From Punctularia strigosozonata HHB-11173 SS5 (taxonomy: Eukaryota > Basidiomycota > Agaricomycetes > Corticiales > Punctulariaceae): a stretch of DNA of 64,000 nt. Under the pieces are notes generated by a model. It searched no databases. It had not been told where the DNA came from and saw nothing but the letters and a program-made list of their open reading frames with translations. Location of the stretch: contig NW_006767436.1 of NCBI RefSeq assembly GCF_000264995.1, positions 967,414-1,031,413 on the forward strand, given 5' to 3'. A program made the translations under genes and the position numbers. This document shows positions 27,797-38,691 of the stretch, piece by piece; position 1 is the first letter of the stretch, and each line of letters begins with the position of its first letter.

Positions 27797-28235
27797 CCTC
27801 TTGCTACGTCGCGAACACTCCACTACGCCGGATTATGCGTTCCACACAATGTACTGTTCACCACAAGACACTCCATCCTCATGACCCAGAGCCTCGACCA
27901 CGCTTTCATACGCAATGCACGCACCTTCATGTTGTACGTCTGGATCGGATCATTTGCTGCTCATTCGTGCTGTACACAAACTGTGAATTTATGCATGTAA
28001 ATGTACAACTTTGTACACTGGTATATTTACAGGCCATGTTCGTGTCCAGCAGTTGGGCATATATGATTCCGGGTGCCGGTGAACGCTCAGCGCCGGTGCC
28101 GGTAAAGGCCGGTGGCTGATCTCCGAGTTCCGGCAAGACACAGGACTGCACCTCCTGTCTCTTGGGACTACAAGTTACACTAGATCTGTCATCTTGCTTT
28201 TATTTATCACCTGCGTGGCATAATCCCTCTGAGCT
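27797..28235. other. Intergenic between two plus-strand genes
   Basis: About 440 bp holding the RasGEF 3' flank and the AFG1 promoter. A short imperfect repeat of TGTAAATGTAC/TTGTACAC type lies near 27994-28030, and CCGGTGCCGGT-like repeats near 28071-28107. No gene is seen. Confidence 0.45.
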
Positions 28236-30143
28236 ATGCTTTCCCCCCGATGCAGACAGCCTAATCTACGACCTCTCTCACGCCTGCTTCATCGTTCAGG
28301 CCGACCCGCTGCCATCCGAATCTCGTCACCGCTACGAACAGTTCCAGAGCATCGTCATCGTCACGAAATAGAAGGATGTTCGGCCCACCCGCGTCTACCC
28401 CAGCAAACTAGACATTCATCAAATGCAACCTTTCACTCTTCATCCGGTACGGCATCTATGCCAGGCTTCGAGTGCGCCTATAATGACCCCAGTCCACGGC
28501 TTCAGGGGCACCTCCGGCAGCCCCCTTACAACACTACCACCACCTGGTCAAATCTGGGACATTGCGTAAGGATGACCACCAGACCAGGATCATCCAGAAG
28601 TTGCAGAAGCTTCACGATGAACTGGAGCAATATACACCACCACCACTGCCAGAAGCGCAGCAGAAGGCTTCTTGGGTATGCCCATCCCCCAACATCCTTG
28701 CTAGGTCAAAACTTTGAGCTTCTGTCCTTCAGATAACCCGTCTGTTCCCCCGACATTCAGCACCGGAGCCATCCGAGCTACAACCGCCAGAAAATGTGCC
28801 TAAAGGCTTATACCTCTATGGCGACGTTGGAACCGGCAAGACCATGCTTATGGATTTATTCTACAACACCCTTCCCCTAAAGATCAAACGGAAACGCCGA
28901 GTTCATTTCCATGCGTTCATGATTGATGTGCACAAACGCTTGCACGCCGCAAAAGCTGCAATGGGCCACGCAGGGGGTGACCCCCTACCCCCTGTTGCGA
29001 GAGATTTGGCAGAAGATGCATATGTTCTGTGCTTTGACGAGTTCCAGGTGCGGGGGATCGCCGGGTCAACCATCTCATTCTGTTCCTAGCCAACTGTATG
29101 CGCTAACATTGTCCTGTCTGAACAGGTGACTGACATCGCGGACGCTATGATCCTTCGCCGACTATTTGAGAGCCTGCTGAATTATGGGGTGGTCTGCGTA
29201 ATAACCTCCAAGTAAGCAGCCTAGCGGGGAATCCATACTCATTCTACGTTAATGCTCGATCCAGCCGCCATCCTGACGAATTATACAAGAACGGAATTCA
29301 AAGGTCGAGCTTTGTTCCCTGCATCGAGCTATTGAAGACCCGTTTCGATGTCACAGACCTGGACTCGGGAACTGGTATGTCGATTATCTGGTCTATCGCG
29401 ATCTAGGCCCCAAACCATACGTACAGACTATCGTCGAATACCTCGCGCTCTGTCGCACGTCTACTACCACCCTTTGAGTCCTGAGAACGAAGCTGAAGTG
29501 GAGAAGATCTTCCGGTCCCTTGCTGAATCCTCGCCATCCGGTTCCATCGTCCAGGACCGCAAACTTTCCACCTGGGGACGCACCATCAACGTACCCGAGT
29601 CCTCTGAAGACGTTGCGAAGTTCACTTTTGACGATCTCTGCGGAAAGCCATTGAGCTCGTCCGACTATCTTGAGATCACAAAGACATTCAAGACCGTGTT
29701 CGTACTCAACGTGCCGAAGATGGATCTTGGCAAGAAGGATATGGCTAGACGATTCATAACCTTCATCGACGGTAAGCAACCCTTTATTTCGAGGCAATGG
29801 ATATCGATTGATGTTTCGGTCTCGCAGCTTGTTATGAAAACAAGACGAGGTTGTTCGTCTCATCGGAAGTCCCCATTACGCAGGTCTTCTCTGACGAGAA
29901 AGCTGGGGCATCCAGCGATATATCCGACCATATGCGCAGCGTGATGGATGATCTTGTGAGTAGCCCTCGATCTGCCCAGTTTCCTTGAGTTCATAATCAG
30001 TTTCATAGGGCCTCTCGGTTGATCAAGTCGGTACAAGCTCCATGTTCACTGGTGATGAAGAGATCTTCGCCTTCGCGCGTTGCTGTTCTCGCTTGGTCCA
30101 GATGGGTACGCGCGAGTGGGCCGAGTCCGCAGGAGAGCGATAA
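28236..30143 (+). CDS. AFG1: AFG1/LACE1-family mitochondrial AAA+ ATPase
   Basis: P-loop ATPase of mitochondria, implicated in turnover of respiratory-chain subunits. The start at 28236 gives an Arg/Ser-rich lead (MLSPRCRQPNLRPLSRLLHR) that suits a mitochondrial presequence. A phase-1 intron (donor at about 28446, acceptor cttcag near 28504) joins it to APPAAPLQHYHHLVKSGTLR. Then KDDHQTRIIQKLQKLHDEL, ITRLF, and the core: Walker A GDVGTGKT, RRVHFHAFMIDVHKRLH, Walker B VLCFDEFQ joined to VTDIADAMILRRLFE, then RHPDELYKNGIQR, FTFDDLCGKPLSSSDYLEI and the C-terminal GREWAES-type end (TREWAESAGER). About eight exons, about 490 residues. Tail to tail with the RTC3-type gene. Confidence 0.92.
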
Positions 30144-30320
30144 AGACGCCCGTCCCGCGTTGTGGATAACCTAGCGTTGCCAATTATCTTGCGGGCATGC
30201 TCGAGTTGCATTCAATCTCTCATACGCATCGGTATTTTTCGAGCATCAATGTGTTATTGCATTAATATACAGGTTTAATGTGTTGGTTTGACTTCTTGTC
30301 CGCCCGATGTGACGCAAATA

Positions 30321-30968
30321 TCAGATACCAGACGACCGAGGGTTTCCACGAGTATCGATGGTCTTGGTTCCGTGAGCGTCGTTGAGTGCGGAAGAACCAC
30401 GACCACCTTCGATCGCAGACGCCTGTGACTGTTTCAACATCGCAATAACAGGAGTGCAAGCAAAATCTCTTACCGCTTGCAAGGTACCCTTCTCGAGCAA
30501 CGCTTTCACGGCATCAACGTCCTTGCTGGAGCCGAACGTGTCTTCGAGTTGTTGATGTGATGCTTGGCCAAGCTTGCCCTGCGAGCCTTGGTTCGTGAAG
30601 AATATGTGGAATGCTGATGAACGCATATTCAGCATGCGTCCTCAGTTCTCATGATTGAGTTGCTTACAGTCCACGACTTCCACGAGGGGTATCGTACTGC
30701 GTTGGGTTCAGCTTCAGAACAAATGGAAGCTGCCACAAGGACTCACGTATCTGGTAGGGAAATCAGCAAGATCGCTTCGCGCACCGGTGTCTACATGTGC
30801 TTACCTCCTTCTTTCCATTTCTTGTACTGATGAATGCAAACAATTCAGCGTCGCGCATGCTAATGCTTGACGACTTGACATTACCTCCTCGGGGTTCACG
30901 ATGACATGGTACTCATCGGTCGACTGAGAATCGGGCTTGTAGATGACCTTGCTGAGGGACTTGGGCAT
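30321..30968 (-). CDS. RTC3: SBDS-domain protein, RTC3 type
   Basis: Small protein of about 126 residues resembling yeast Rtc3, a single SBDS N-terminal-like domain with a suggested role in RNA metabolism. Six exons. Exon 1 is MPKSLSKVIYKPDSQSTDEY plus HVIVNPEE. Exon 2 is only 22 nt (30805-30826, YKKWKEG). Exon 3 is only 4 nt (30747-30750, ATAC). Exon 4 is 29 nt (30668-30696, TIPLVEVVD). Then SFHIFFTNQGSQGKLGQASH, QQLEDTFGSSKDVDAVKALL, and a low-complexity Gly/Ser tail. The tiny exons are needed to obtain KEGDTTIPLVEVVDSF in one frame with canonical GT..AG introns; without the 4-nt exon the frames do not connect. The identification is strong; cellular function is inferred from the yeast family only. 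Confidence 0.85.
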
Positions 30969-31202
30969 GATGGACGTGAGCGGATAGTGGTGAGATGAGT
31001 TCGTAGAGATTCGTAGGCGATGTAGCTGCAGAGTCATCGATCCATCACTCTTATACGGCGGACTAGCATGACGTCATAGTCATGCTACTTCGCGACGCTC
31101 CGAGGGTGCTCGGGCCACGTCGTTACTCAACGGCGGCAGTGTTTTCAATTCACCCACTCCAATCTGATCTTACACCACTCCGCAGAGACTACTATCGATT
31201 GG

Positions 31203-34200
31203 CTACGTCGGTCGTGGTGACGCAAAAGCGTCCATGCGCGACCAATCCGCCACAGCCCGCCGAGGATTGGGCGCGTTTGCGATGGTCATCAATGGTGCCA
31301 CCGAGGGCCTGAACAGGATGAGATCGGCAACAGGAAAACGACAAACATGGCGCACCTTCCGTGAGCGCATTGGAAAGGGAAGGCTTTCGTAGAGAGCTGT
31401 TCTATGAGACGTTCGCACTGTTCCTTCTTCAGAGGATCGTTGAACATGATGGCGCCTAGGAAGATCGAGTTATTATGTGATGCTGCATAGAAAAGGTGAT
31501 TTACCCCTGCATGCTTTCGAGTTGACCATTTCCAGAAGAGCGCCAGGCATCCAGCGTAGGGCAGATTGCCAGGAGCCCTCGTCAGCAGGATCTTCGGCGG
31601 TCTGTGGTCCGGAAGCAAATTCGCCTTCGCTTGTCAACTGCGCAATATACGTCTTCACGAACTCTTGAAGTTGATTACCCTGAGTGACCTAGGGAAACTC
31701 AATACGCATTGCTTCATTGACATGATTCGGATCATACCTTCTGCCCGACAATTAGAGGGACAGTGTGCACCACGACTTGACAGTAGTCCTTGCCGAGGGA
31801 GGAAGTCGAGCTGTCCTGTTCTGATACAGAAGTTATGTGAAAGCCCCATCGTTCGAATGCCTTCGCAATATATGCTGACCGAGCGAAGACACTTGCTTCG
31901 TGTTGCGTGAGCAATACCCTCTCCGGAGGGTCTAGCGGCAAGACCTCGACTCCCTGGCTTGTAGCAGGATCATATCGAAGATAACCCTGGCAAAGCTCTT
32001 CTAGGAAATGCTCTACGCGGACTCGCTCGTCGGCCGCATGCTGATCGACTAGAAATAACGATATTTCCGTCCGGGTATCCGCCTCGGCATCAAGCAAGCA
32101 TGCTATGAATTTCCTGTCGACTTGACCAAGGACTCTTGCACGGGCCAGTTGCCCTGCAGAAAGTTGCTGCGAGATCGGTTCTCCAAATTTGTTTGGCGCG
32201 TGGCCATATCGGTCATGGTGCGATTGAGAACACCGACCGAGGGACATGTAATCTGCCCTACGTACAGCATGGTTGCTGTGGGAGACCGCCGAGGCATGAG
32301 GAGGCACCGTCGGAATCGCAGGGTCCGACACGGAATAAGACTGATTAGCCTACGGCATCCGGGAAAAGGTCAGAATAGGTATCGATCCACTTCAAACATG
32401 ACTCCTACACAAAGCGCATTGCGAATCCAATCGGGAACTGTGTCAACAGTTTGCGACCCCGTGTGACGATCGCCGAGCTTCTTTATCCAGGGCGCGCTCA
32501 GAGTCCGTCGGCCCTCGTAAGTATCCCGACCCGAAGACCACTCGTGCCCATCTTGCAGGAGGGTAGTCGGATTCCTTTCCCTTCGATATGAGAACCCGGT
32601 GCGAGTATCGACGACAAACTGTTCGCCTGTGGAAGGATCCGTCCAAACCGATTTCGTCACATTCTCTTGCCCGTCGCCCTGCACGACGTTCATATTAGAG
32701 CAAAAATCCCCACCGACGTCCATGTGTAATGCATACAATGATAGTACACGCAGCGTCGAGTGAAGAGGGCTTGTTCTGGCACGCTGGTCGTGCCATCGAT
32801 CCAGTACGAGCAAGTATCGTAAGCTGGCCTTCCCCATGACTGGTCTTCAAACGCTTGGGCAATGGTGAGTGAACCGTAGCGGAACGACTCAACCGCTGCT
32901 GAGCAAATCCGTTCCGAACTAAGAAATGATGTATTGCGTCTCTGAGAAACGTCGAGACAGCTTCGTCAGTCTGAGTACGCGAAATGCCAAGAAAAGTTAT
33001 CAGATAAGGACGCATAGTCAAGCCCATTCCCATGCCGAGCACCTACCGCGAAGTGCACGGTCACCTTTGCCGGCTCGAGAACATTGTCAACATGCGCCCG
33101 CGATATTGTTAGATCCAGACAGTATACAGCATGGCGTTGAGCCTTCCGTGGCGATCGGCGGCTGGCTGGGGGAACGGTTCACATGAGCGTCGAAGCCTGA
33201 GAGCTCGGATGCCACAACCGGGAGAGAATGCGTACTTGATCGAGGGAGGCTGGTTGCGCCCGATTCATCGTAGGCCTATAGAATCGCTCGTGAGTCTGTG
33301 GGCACGGGAGAGCGCGACGTGGCACTGTACGTTCTTCCCGAAGGAACTCGCGGTAAACTGGCTTTCAATCACGTGGTGTAGACCGCCCTGTGCGATGGGG
33401 TGTTGATTCAAATCTATTCATCTTTTGGTAAGATACCACTCCGTCGGCGTGGAATATCCTGGAACTCTGCCACAGCTCACAGAGAAACTGGTATGACTGT
33501 GGACATATCAGTTCATGTGCTTCTCTATGCTCTCGGTGCCTACCTTCCCAAGAGCCCCTTCTAAACTGATGAAACCTTTCAATGCCATATCACCTGAGGT
33601 AACATTGATTTCCTCAACATGCTGGGCAATAGTAATGGAGGAATAGTAAGAACCAGCGCCGCGCACAACGCTGAATATTGTTATGCTCACCTCTGCTAGC
33701 GCCCTGCCAAACATGTGTCGAAACGATGCAACCGTGGAAGTGGTCTACAGGGGCAATCAATGGCATGAATGTATGGAATGCATAAGAGCAAACCTTCGGT
33801 ATTGCCATTAATCTCTTGGTGGTACGGGACGTGCTTGAGGCTCCACGATTATTGGTATCCTCAAGCGTGAAGGACACACCGGGAAACATCAGTGCATATG
33901 TTTCAATGTCCCTCTGGATCGTCTCCAGCGTCTTGCCAGGCGCCGTGTGCGACGAACGTCTGACTGGAATCTTCAGGGTATTCAATAAGAGTGAGTCACA
34001 AGAACGAGTTGCATAGGGTGCATACATTGAAGAATGCATCACGAATGCAGACTACGGTCCCTTGCGTCTCTCTTCGCCAGCGGACTGAAGGGCCGTCGTA
34101 CAAAATATTCGGGCCCTATATGCAGTATTCAAACACAGTTCGCGAGGACCGCAATGCTCATCAACCTTAACAAGAATAGACCAGCATTCTCGAGATACGT

Positions 34201-34707
34201 TTGTCCTTGAAGCAACCTCGAGGCACGAAACCTCCGCGGCTGAAGCTAACGCTGAAGGCACGGGGCATCAGTGTCAGATCACTATCTTATTTATGTCCGG
34301 CAGCCACCTTCACCACGGAATCCAAACGTTGATACGTCGATAAGGGAGTTCAAGTCGTACGCCTTAGAAGTATCTGAAAGGCAGAGAAAAGCACTCAGCG
34401 GCGCGATCACGCGAAGAGAAACGTCACCGAGCATACGGTACCGGCGCTGCTCTGAGCATTCCGCAAGCTTGCGCAAGCCATCTTTCGGAATACCAGTACC
34501 GTCATCTTTTACCCAGCAACTCCATTCCTCGCAGTTCACGCCAACTTCGATGTGCGAAGAGCCGGCGTCCAGCGAATTTTGCAGCAACTCAGAGACGATT
34601 TGGGGCAAAGACGTCAGGATCTGTGTTGAACGTAAACTCGTACGCGTCGGAGCAGGCAAGCCTTGCAGCGTTGGTAACGTAGTGCTACATGCTTTGTCTC
34701 GACTCAT
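31203..34707 (-). CDS. MLH3: DNA mismatch repair protein MLH3 (MutL homologue)
   Basis: Partner of MLH1 in meiotic crossing-over and mismatch repair. The N-terminal GHKL ATPase has TSLPQIVSELLQNSLDAGSS, DDGTGI and STFGFRGE joined by an intron to ALASAAEVSCLE. A long variable middle follows. The C-terminal endonuclease domain carries DQHAADERVRVE (the DQHAx2Ex4E metal site), then CRSAIMFND and FPFQCAHGRPS, all motifs of a catalytically competent MLH3/PMS-type nuclease. The last exon reads VAPLMTIANAPNPRR and ends ASPRPT. The DQHAADER form and the C-terminal HGRPS favour MLH3 over PMS1. The ATG at 34707 is the last usable in-frame start before the ATPase. About 8-10 introns, several boundaries approximate. 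Confidence 0.88.
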
Positions 34708-34922
34708 GAGAGAGAGAGTACGAGGATGGTTGTGGGTCAAGCGTTTAGGCGCCGCTTACCGGAGGGGAACAGCCACCTGCGGAAGCAAAAAGAAAACTCA
34801 GATCCTCATCTACTGATAAACACTGCAACACCGCTATATGACAGAAGTGTCGCACAACCGAACAGTCAAACAGCCCACGATTACAAACGGGATGCCGATA
34901 GACCGTAAGCACACGAGTACAA

Positions 34923-36418
34923 TCAGAAATCCTTCCATTCATCATCCCATCCGTCCTCTCCTTTAGCGATCGGTTTGCTAGTAGAAGTCGCAGTCTGTTG
35001 AGTAGCAGGTTGCGCCGGCGGATGGGATCCAGAGCCGCTCGACTCGAACTCTCCGAAGAAATCGTCCTCGTCCTGGTACAGCGCCGAGCTCTCGTTATGG
35101 TGGTCCTGCGAGATGCTCGAGTACCCCTCGTGCGACGGACCGGCCACCGTCTGGCGCACCGTCCCCACGGCGCCGCCGACGCTCGCAGCGACATCAACGC
35201 CGAACTGCTGTTTGCTCCACTGGTTGGCGACGCTTCCAACCTCTGCGGCACTGAGGAGCTCCCGTCAATCTGATGTGCATATCATCACGAACGAGACACC
35301 GACCGTTTCGAAGCTTCGGTCGCATATCCCTTGACGGCCTGATGGAGATTCGGGTCCATGACCTTCTCCATCCCCGGCTGCACGACGTTCTCCGCAATAA
35401 CCTTCGACGCGCCCGCGACCACGGACGAAAACAGCGACCACCCTTTGCTCAGTGCCGCCGTCGGATTCTGCTGTATCTCCGAGAGCGTCGGCGCCGCCTG
35501 CGACGACAGCGCCCACGCCGGGGGCTGCGCGGGCTGCGGGCTCGGCGTGCTGCCGAAGCCCTGATATCGCCCGCCTTGCGACGGCGGAAGGTTGTCAGGC
35601 CGGGCCGCGTTCGCGTGCCCGAGGCTGGCGAAGTAGCTCTCGTTCGCGCTCTTCTGGTCCGGCGAGGGCGAGTTGGGGGCGGGCGAACCGCTGTTGCTAC
35701 GCAGCCCGCTGCCTGCGCGCCCAGACGCGCGGGATTTGCGGAGGCCTTGGGCGGAGGAAGGGCGGCCGGGGGGCGACATGGTGCCTTCGGTTGGAGGGGA
35801 AGGTGACCAGGGTTTGCCAGCGAGTTCCGCGTCAAGCTGGGTACGATGTAAGAACGAGCCCCTGGAATGTAAGGAGAGTAGCTACCTTCTCCCGGTATTG
35901 TGTCGCCGCCCAGCAGTGGTAGGTATCATATGCACTCATGCCTTGGGTATAGCCACCCTGTTCAGCGGGCGTATAGGATTCCATGAACTCTCTGAAGGGG
36001 CCATTACCGCCCAACTTGAGGGCATGGTCAGACCCAGATCGATGCTCATTGTGTAGCGGGAGGCATACCTGCATCCTCTTGACCTGTTCCTCTGACCATG
36101 TGTCCATCGAAACAGATCGCACGAAGCTACCCGAAGGTCAACTTCCGCGATCCATGTAGACAAAACGGCGCGTACGCACCTAATGTGTACACCGTAACCG
36201 CGATGCTGTCCCGCACATTGAAGGCAAATAAAGATAGCGAAACTGCGTTACACGATCCAGTTGGTTTCGAGTAGCATATATAGCGATCGGGTTGCAATGG
36301 ACCTAACGCTGGCCCATTGGGGATTAGGGTTGCCGCAGTCTACGCAGGTCTTGTTCTTGAGGTCCTCGCGCTTGATGAGTTCGTTGAGGGTCTTCTTAAG
36401 CGCTTGCTGCTCGGCCAT
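34923..36418 (-). CDS. ARF GTPase-activating protein (ArfGAP1/Gcs1 type)
   Basis: Stimulates GTP hydrolysis by Arf1 at the Golgi, regulating COPI coats. Start at 36418 gives MAEQQALKKTLNELIKREDL and the zinc finger CVDCGNPNPQWASV ... CLQCAGQHR (CxxC-x16-CxxC), with the catalytic arginine in the QHRG turn. Next come FVRSVSMDTWSEEQVKRM, LGGNGPFREFMESY and the Ser/Pro/Gln-rich linker (MSPPGRPSSAQGLRK). ALPS-like amphipathic segments follow: LSKGWSLFSSVVAGASKVIA and AVKGYATEASKR. The tail ends in an acidic/aromatic DGWDDEWKDF, like other ArfGAP1 proteins. About 390 residues. Head to head with NOP8 (176 bp between starts). Confidence 0.92.
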
Positions 36419-36594
36419 CTTCTATAGTATTATCCACAAGGTTAGGAAGAGCGAAGGAAGCAAGGTAGAGAAAGTGAGGTGGCAGCTTGCAAGTTCAGAG
36501 AAATGGCACTGCCTCCAGCATCACTTCCTGCTCCTGCCTTACTCGCTGGGAGCTTGAATTCGGGTTTACTTTTGCGGTCGTACTGGGATCGATC

Positions 36595-38366
36595 ATGGAG
36601 GAGACGTTCTCAAAGCGTCTCCATGTATCTGGCCTTACACCTGCGATAAAGCCGTCTGACCTCCAAGACCGCTTCGGAAAATTCGGCACAGTGAAGGCAC
36701 TGGATGGCTTCGGACTGCTTGACGGCTTGGGTCAACCGCGCCGATTCGGATATATCACACTGGAGGCGACGAAGGCTCAGCTTTCCCGCTGTACGTTCTC
36801 GAGTTCACGGATTTTGCATGTGCTGATGGCTCGCGTTACATAGGCTTGACCCTGATGAGCGGGGTCACATGGAAAGGCGCAAAGCTACGCGTTGGCGAAG
36901 CCAAGCCGGATTTTCAGGAGAGGCATGGCATTTTCGCTGCATCATCCGAGACGTACATACCGAGCTCACGTATCTACTGCTTCAGACTAGAAAAGGAACG
37001 CGCGACCGAGGACGGCGACGATGTCCGGCCCAAGAAGCGACGAAGGTTAGCTCGGGGCGTCCAAGGCGTTCACGCCGAAAACATGGATCCTGTTACACCC
37101 GAAAACGTCAAAGCTCGCCCCGGCTGGCGCGTCACGGTTTCCGGACGCTTGGTCAGACCGATCCGAATCCGGTCTGCGCGACCGCTACCAGAACCGCTGT
37201 CCGCAAAAATCGCCACCGCCAAATCCGGAAGCTCCAAGGGAAAAGAGGTGAAAAAGAAGAAGAGGATAAAACCTCCGCCCGTGCGTGCGCGCAGACGTAC
37301 GATAGACCCCACGCGCTGGGGTTCCGAACATTTGAAAGGCGCTTTCCTAGGCGAAGAAACGACGCTCCCTAGCCCACCCGCGTCGACGAGCTCCGAGGAC
37401 ATTGTGATAGGTTCCGCAGAAGAAGACGACGAAGGCGCGGAAACTGAACCGGACGAAGAGGAGCCGCAGCAGACGGTCGCGGTAGCGAACGAGAAGGCAG
37501 AGAAACCTTCTGCCGACGCTTCGACGCATACAACCCATGCAGCGCCCGCTATCGGTAATGCGATTCAGGAGGAGAAGCGGGCGACATTGAGTCTTCTACG
37601 ATCCATGTTTGACGAGACGGAAGACGACTGGGGCGGCGCAGAAGACGTCGAGTCAAACGTCGACGTTGGAGAGGGGGAATACGACGAGGATAGCGTGCCT
37701 GCTCAACCGATGGTCGTCGATCGGCCAGACGTCACGACCGGCGCGATATCCAGCACCGTGGAAGATGTGGCACCCCCGGTAGGCGTTGAGCCCGAAAAGT
37801 CTGAGAGACAGGCGCCGGTACAGCGTCCCAACTTGAAAGAACTGTTTGCTCCCAGGGAAGAAGACGGTAGGCTTCTCTCTCATCGGGGACAGACCAGAAC
37901 CCGTCGCTTATCACGATGGAATCACTTCACAGCTGGGTTCTCACTCCTGGATCAGCTCGATATCGACCTCGAAATGGACCCGGACGTGGACTTTGGGGCA
38001 ACATCTCGTGAGCATGACCGGGGCTCGCCCGTGCCGTCGTCCGCTCGCGAGAACGTCGCAGATGTGCCGTCGGCCGACGTGCGGCCGCGGAACGACGGTG
38101 TGTTCGTGCCCGATCCCAAGGAGCCGCTATTCTTCCCTGCGCCGGAGTCGGTGCGAAGGGGACGTGGTGGCGTCAAGGACATGTCGGACGTGGCGCGAGA
38201 AGGCGGCTGGGACTGGCGGACGGCGTTCTACAGGACGGAGACGGACGAGGAGTTGCGCCAGCAGTGGGAAGAACAGAAGGGCGAGTTGACGCGGACGTGG
38301 AAGAGGCGGCACCGAGAGGCGTTGAAGAGCCGGCGGCGGCGGGGAGGCGGGGAGGAGGCGGAGTGA
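36595..38366 (+). CDS. NOP8: NOP8-like nucleolar RRM protein
   Basis: Predicted 60S ribosome-biogenesis factor. Start ATG at 36595: MEETFSKRLHVSGLTPAIKP begins an RRM with LHVSGL (RNP2-like) and FGYITLE (RNP1-like). One intron (about 36791-36843) joins it to GLTLMSGVTWKGAKLRVGEA. The rest is long, charged and probably disordered: KKKKRIKPPPVRARRR (basic, nucleolar-type signal), an acidic stretch (EEDDEGAETEPDEEE) and a C-terminal helix (RTETDEELRQQWEEQKGEL, RTWKRRHREALKSRRRRGG). A further small intron near 36953-36986 is possible. About 560 residues. The RRM plus acidic/basic tail fits fungal Nop8; other nucleolar RRM proteins cannot be excluded. Confidence 0.75.
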
Positions 38367-38691
38367 TCTGGTTGTACGTACCCGGTGGTGTAATCCATGG
38401 TCGCGTAGCGTTCTGGGACGGGATGTCGGAGTGAATGGGATGAATGGCTGCTGGGCGGGCGGTGGCGCGTCGGATGAGCTGTGTGGTCGGACGCGTTGTG
38501 GCCCCTAATTCGGGCGTCCATCCCTTGCCTTGGGTTTCCGCCGCTGCACGGCCCACTCTCTCGGGCGTCGCACTCTCGCGCGCAAAGCGTCCCTCGTTGC
38601 GTCGTGTGAACCGTCTCCGTTGGCGCGCGCACTATATCTTCGCCCCCCCAGCCCGTCGTCCAGCCAGTCCCGAGCTGCGAGCGCCGCCGCC
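38367..38691. promoter_or_regulatory. Promoter region of the velvet gene
   Basis: About 325 bp between NOP8 and the velvet gene, both plus strand. It is GC-rich with a TATA-like CTATATCTTC at about 38631-38640, some 55 bp before the ATG. No gene is seen. Confidence 0.4.
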
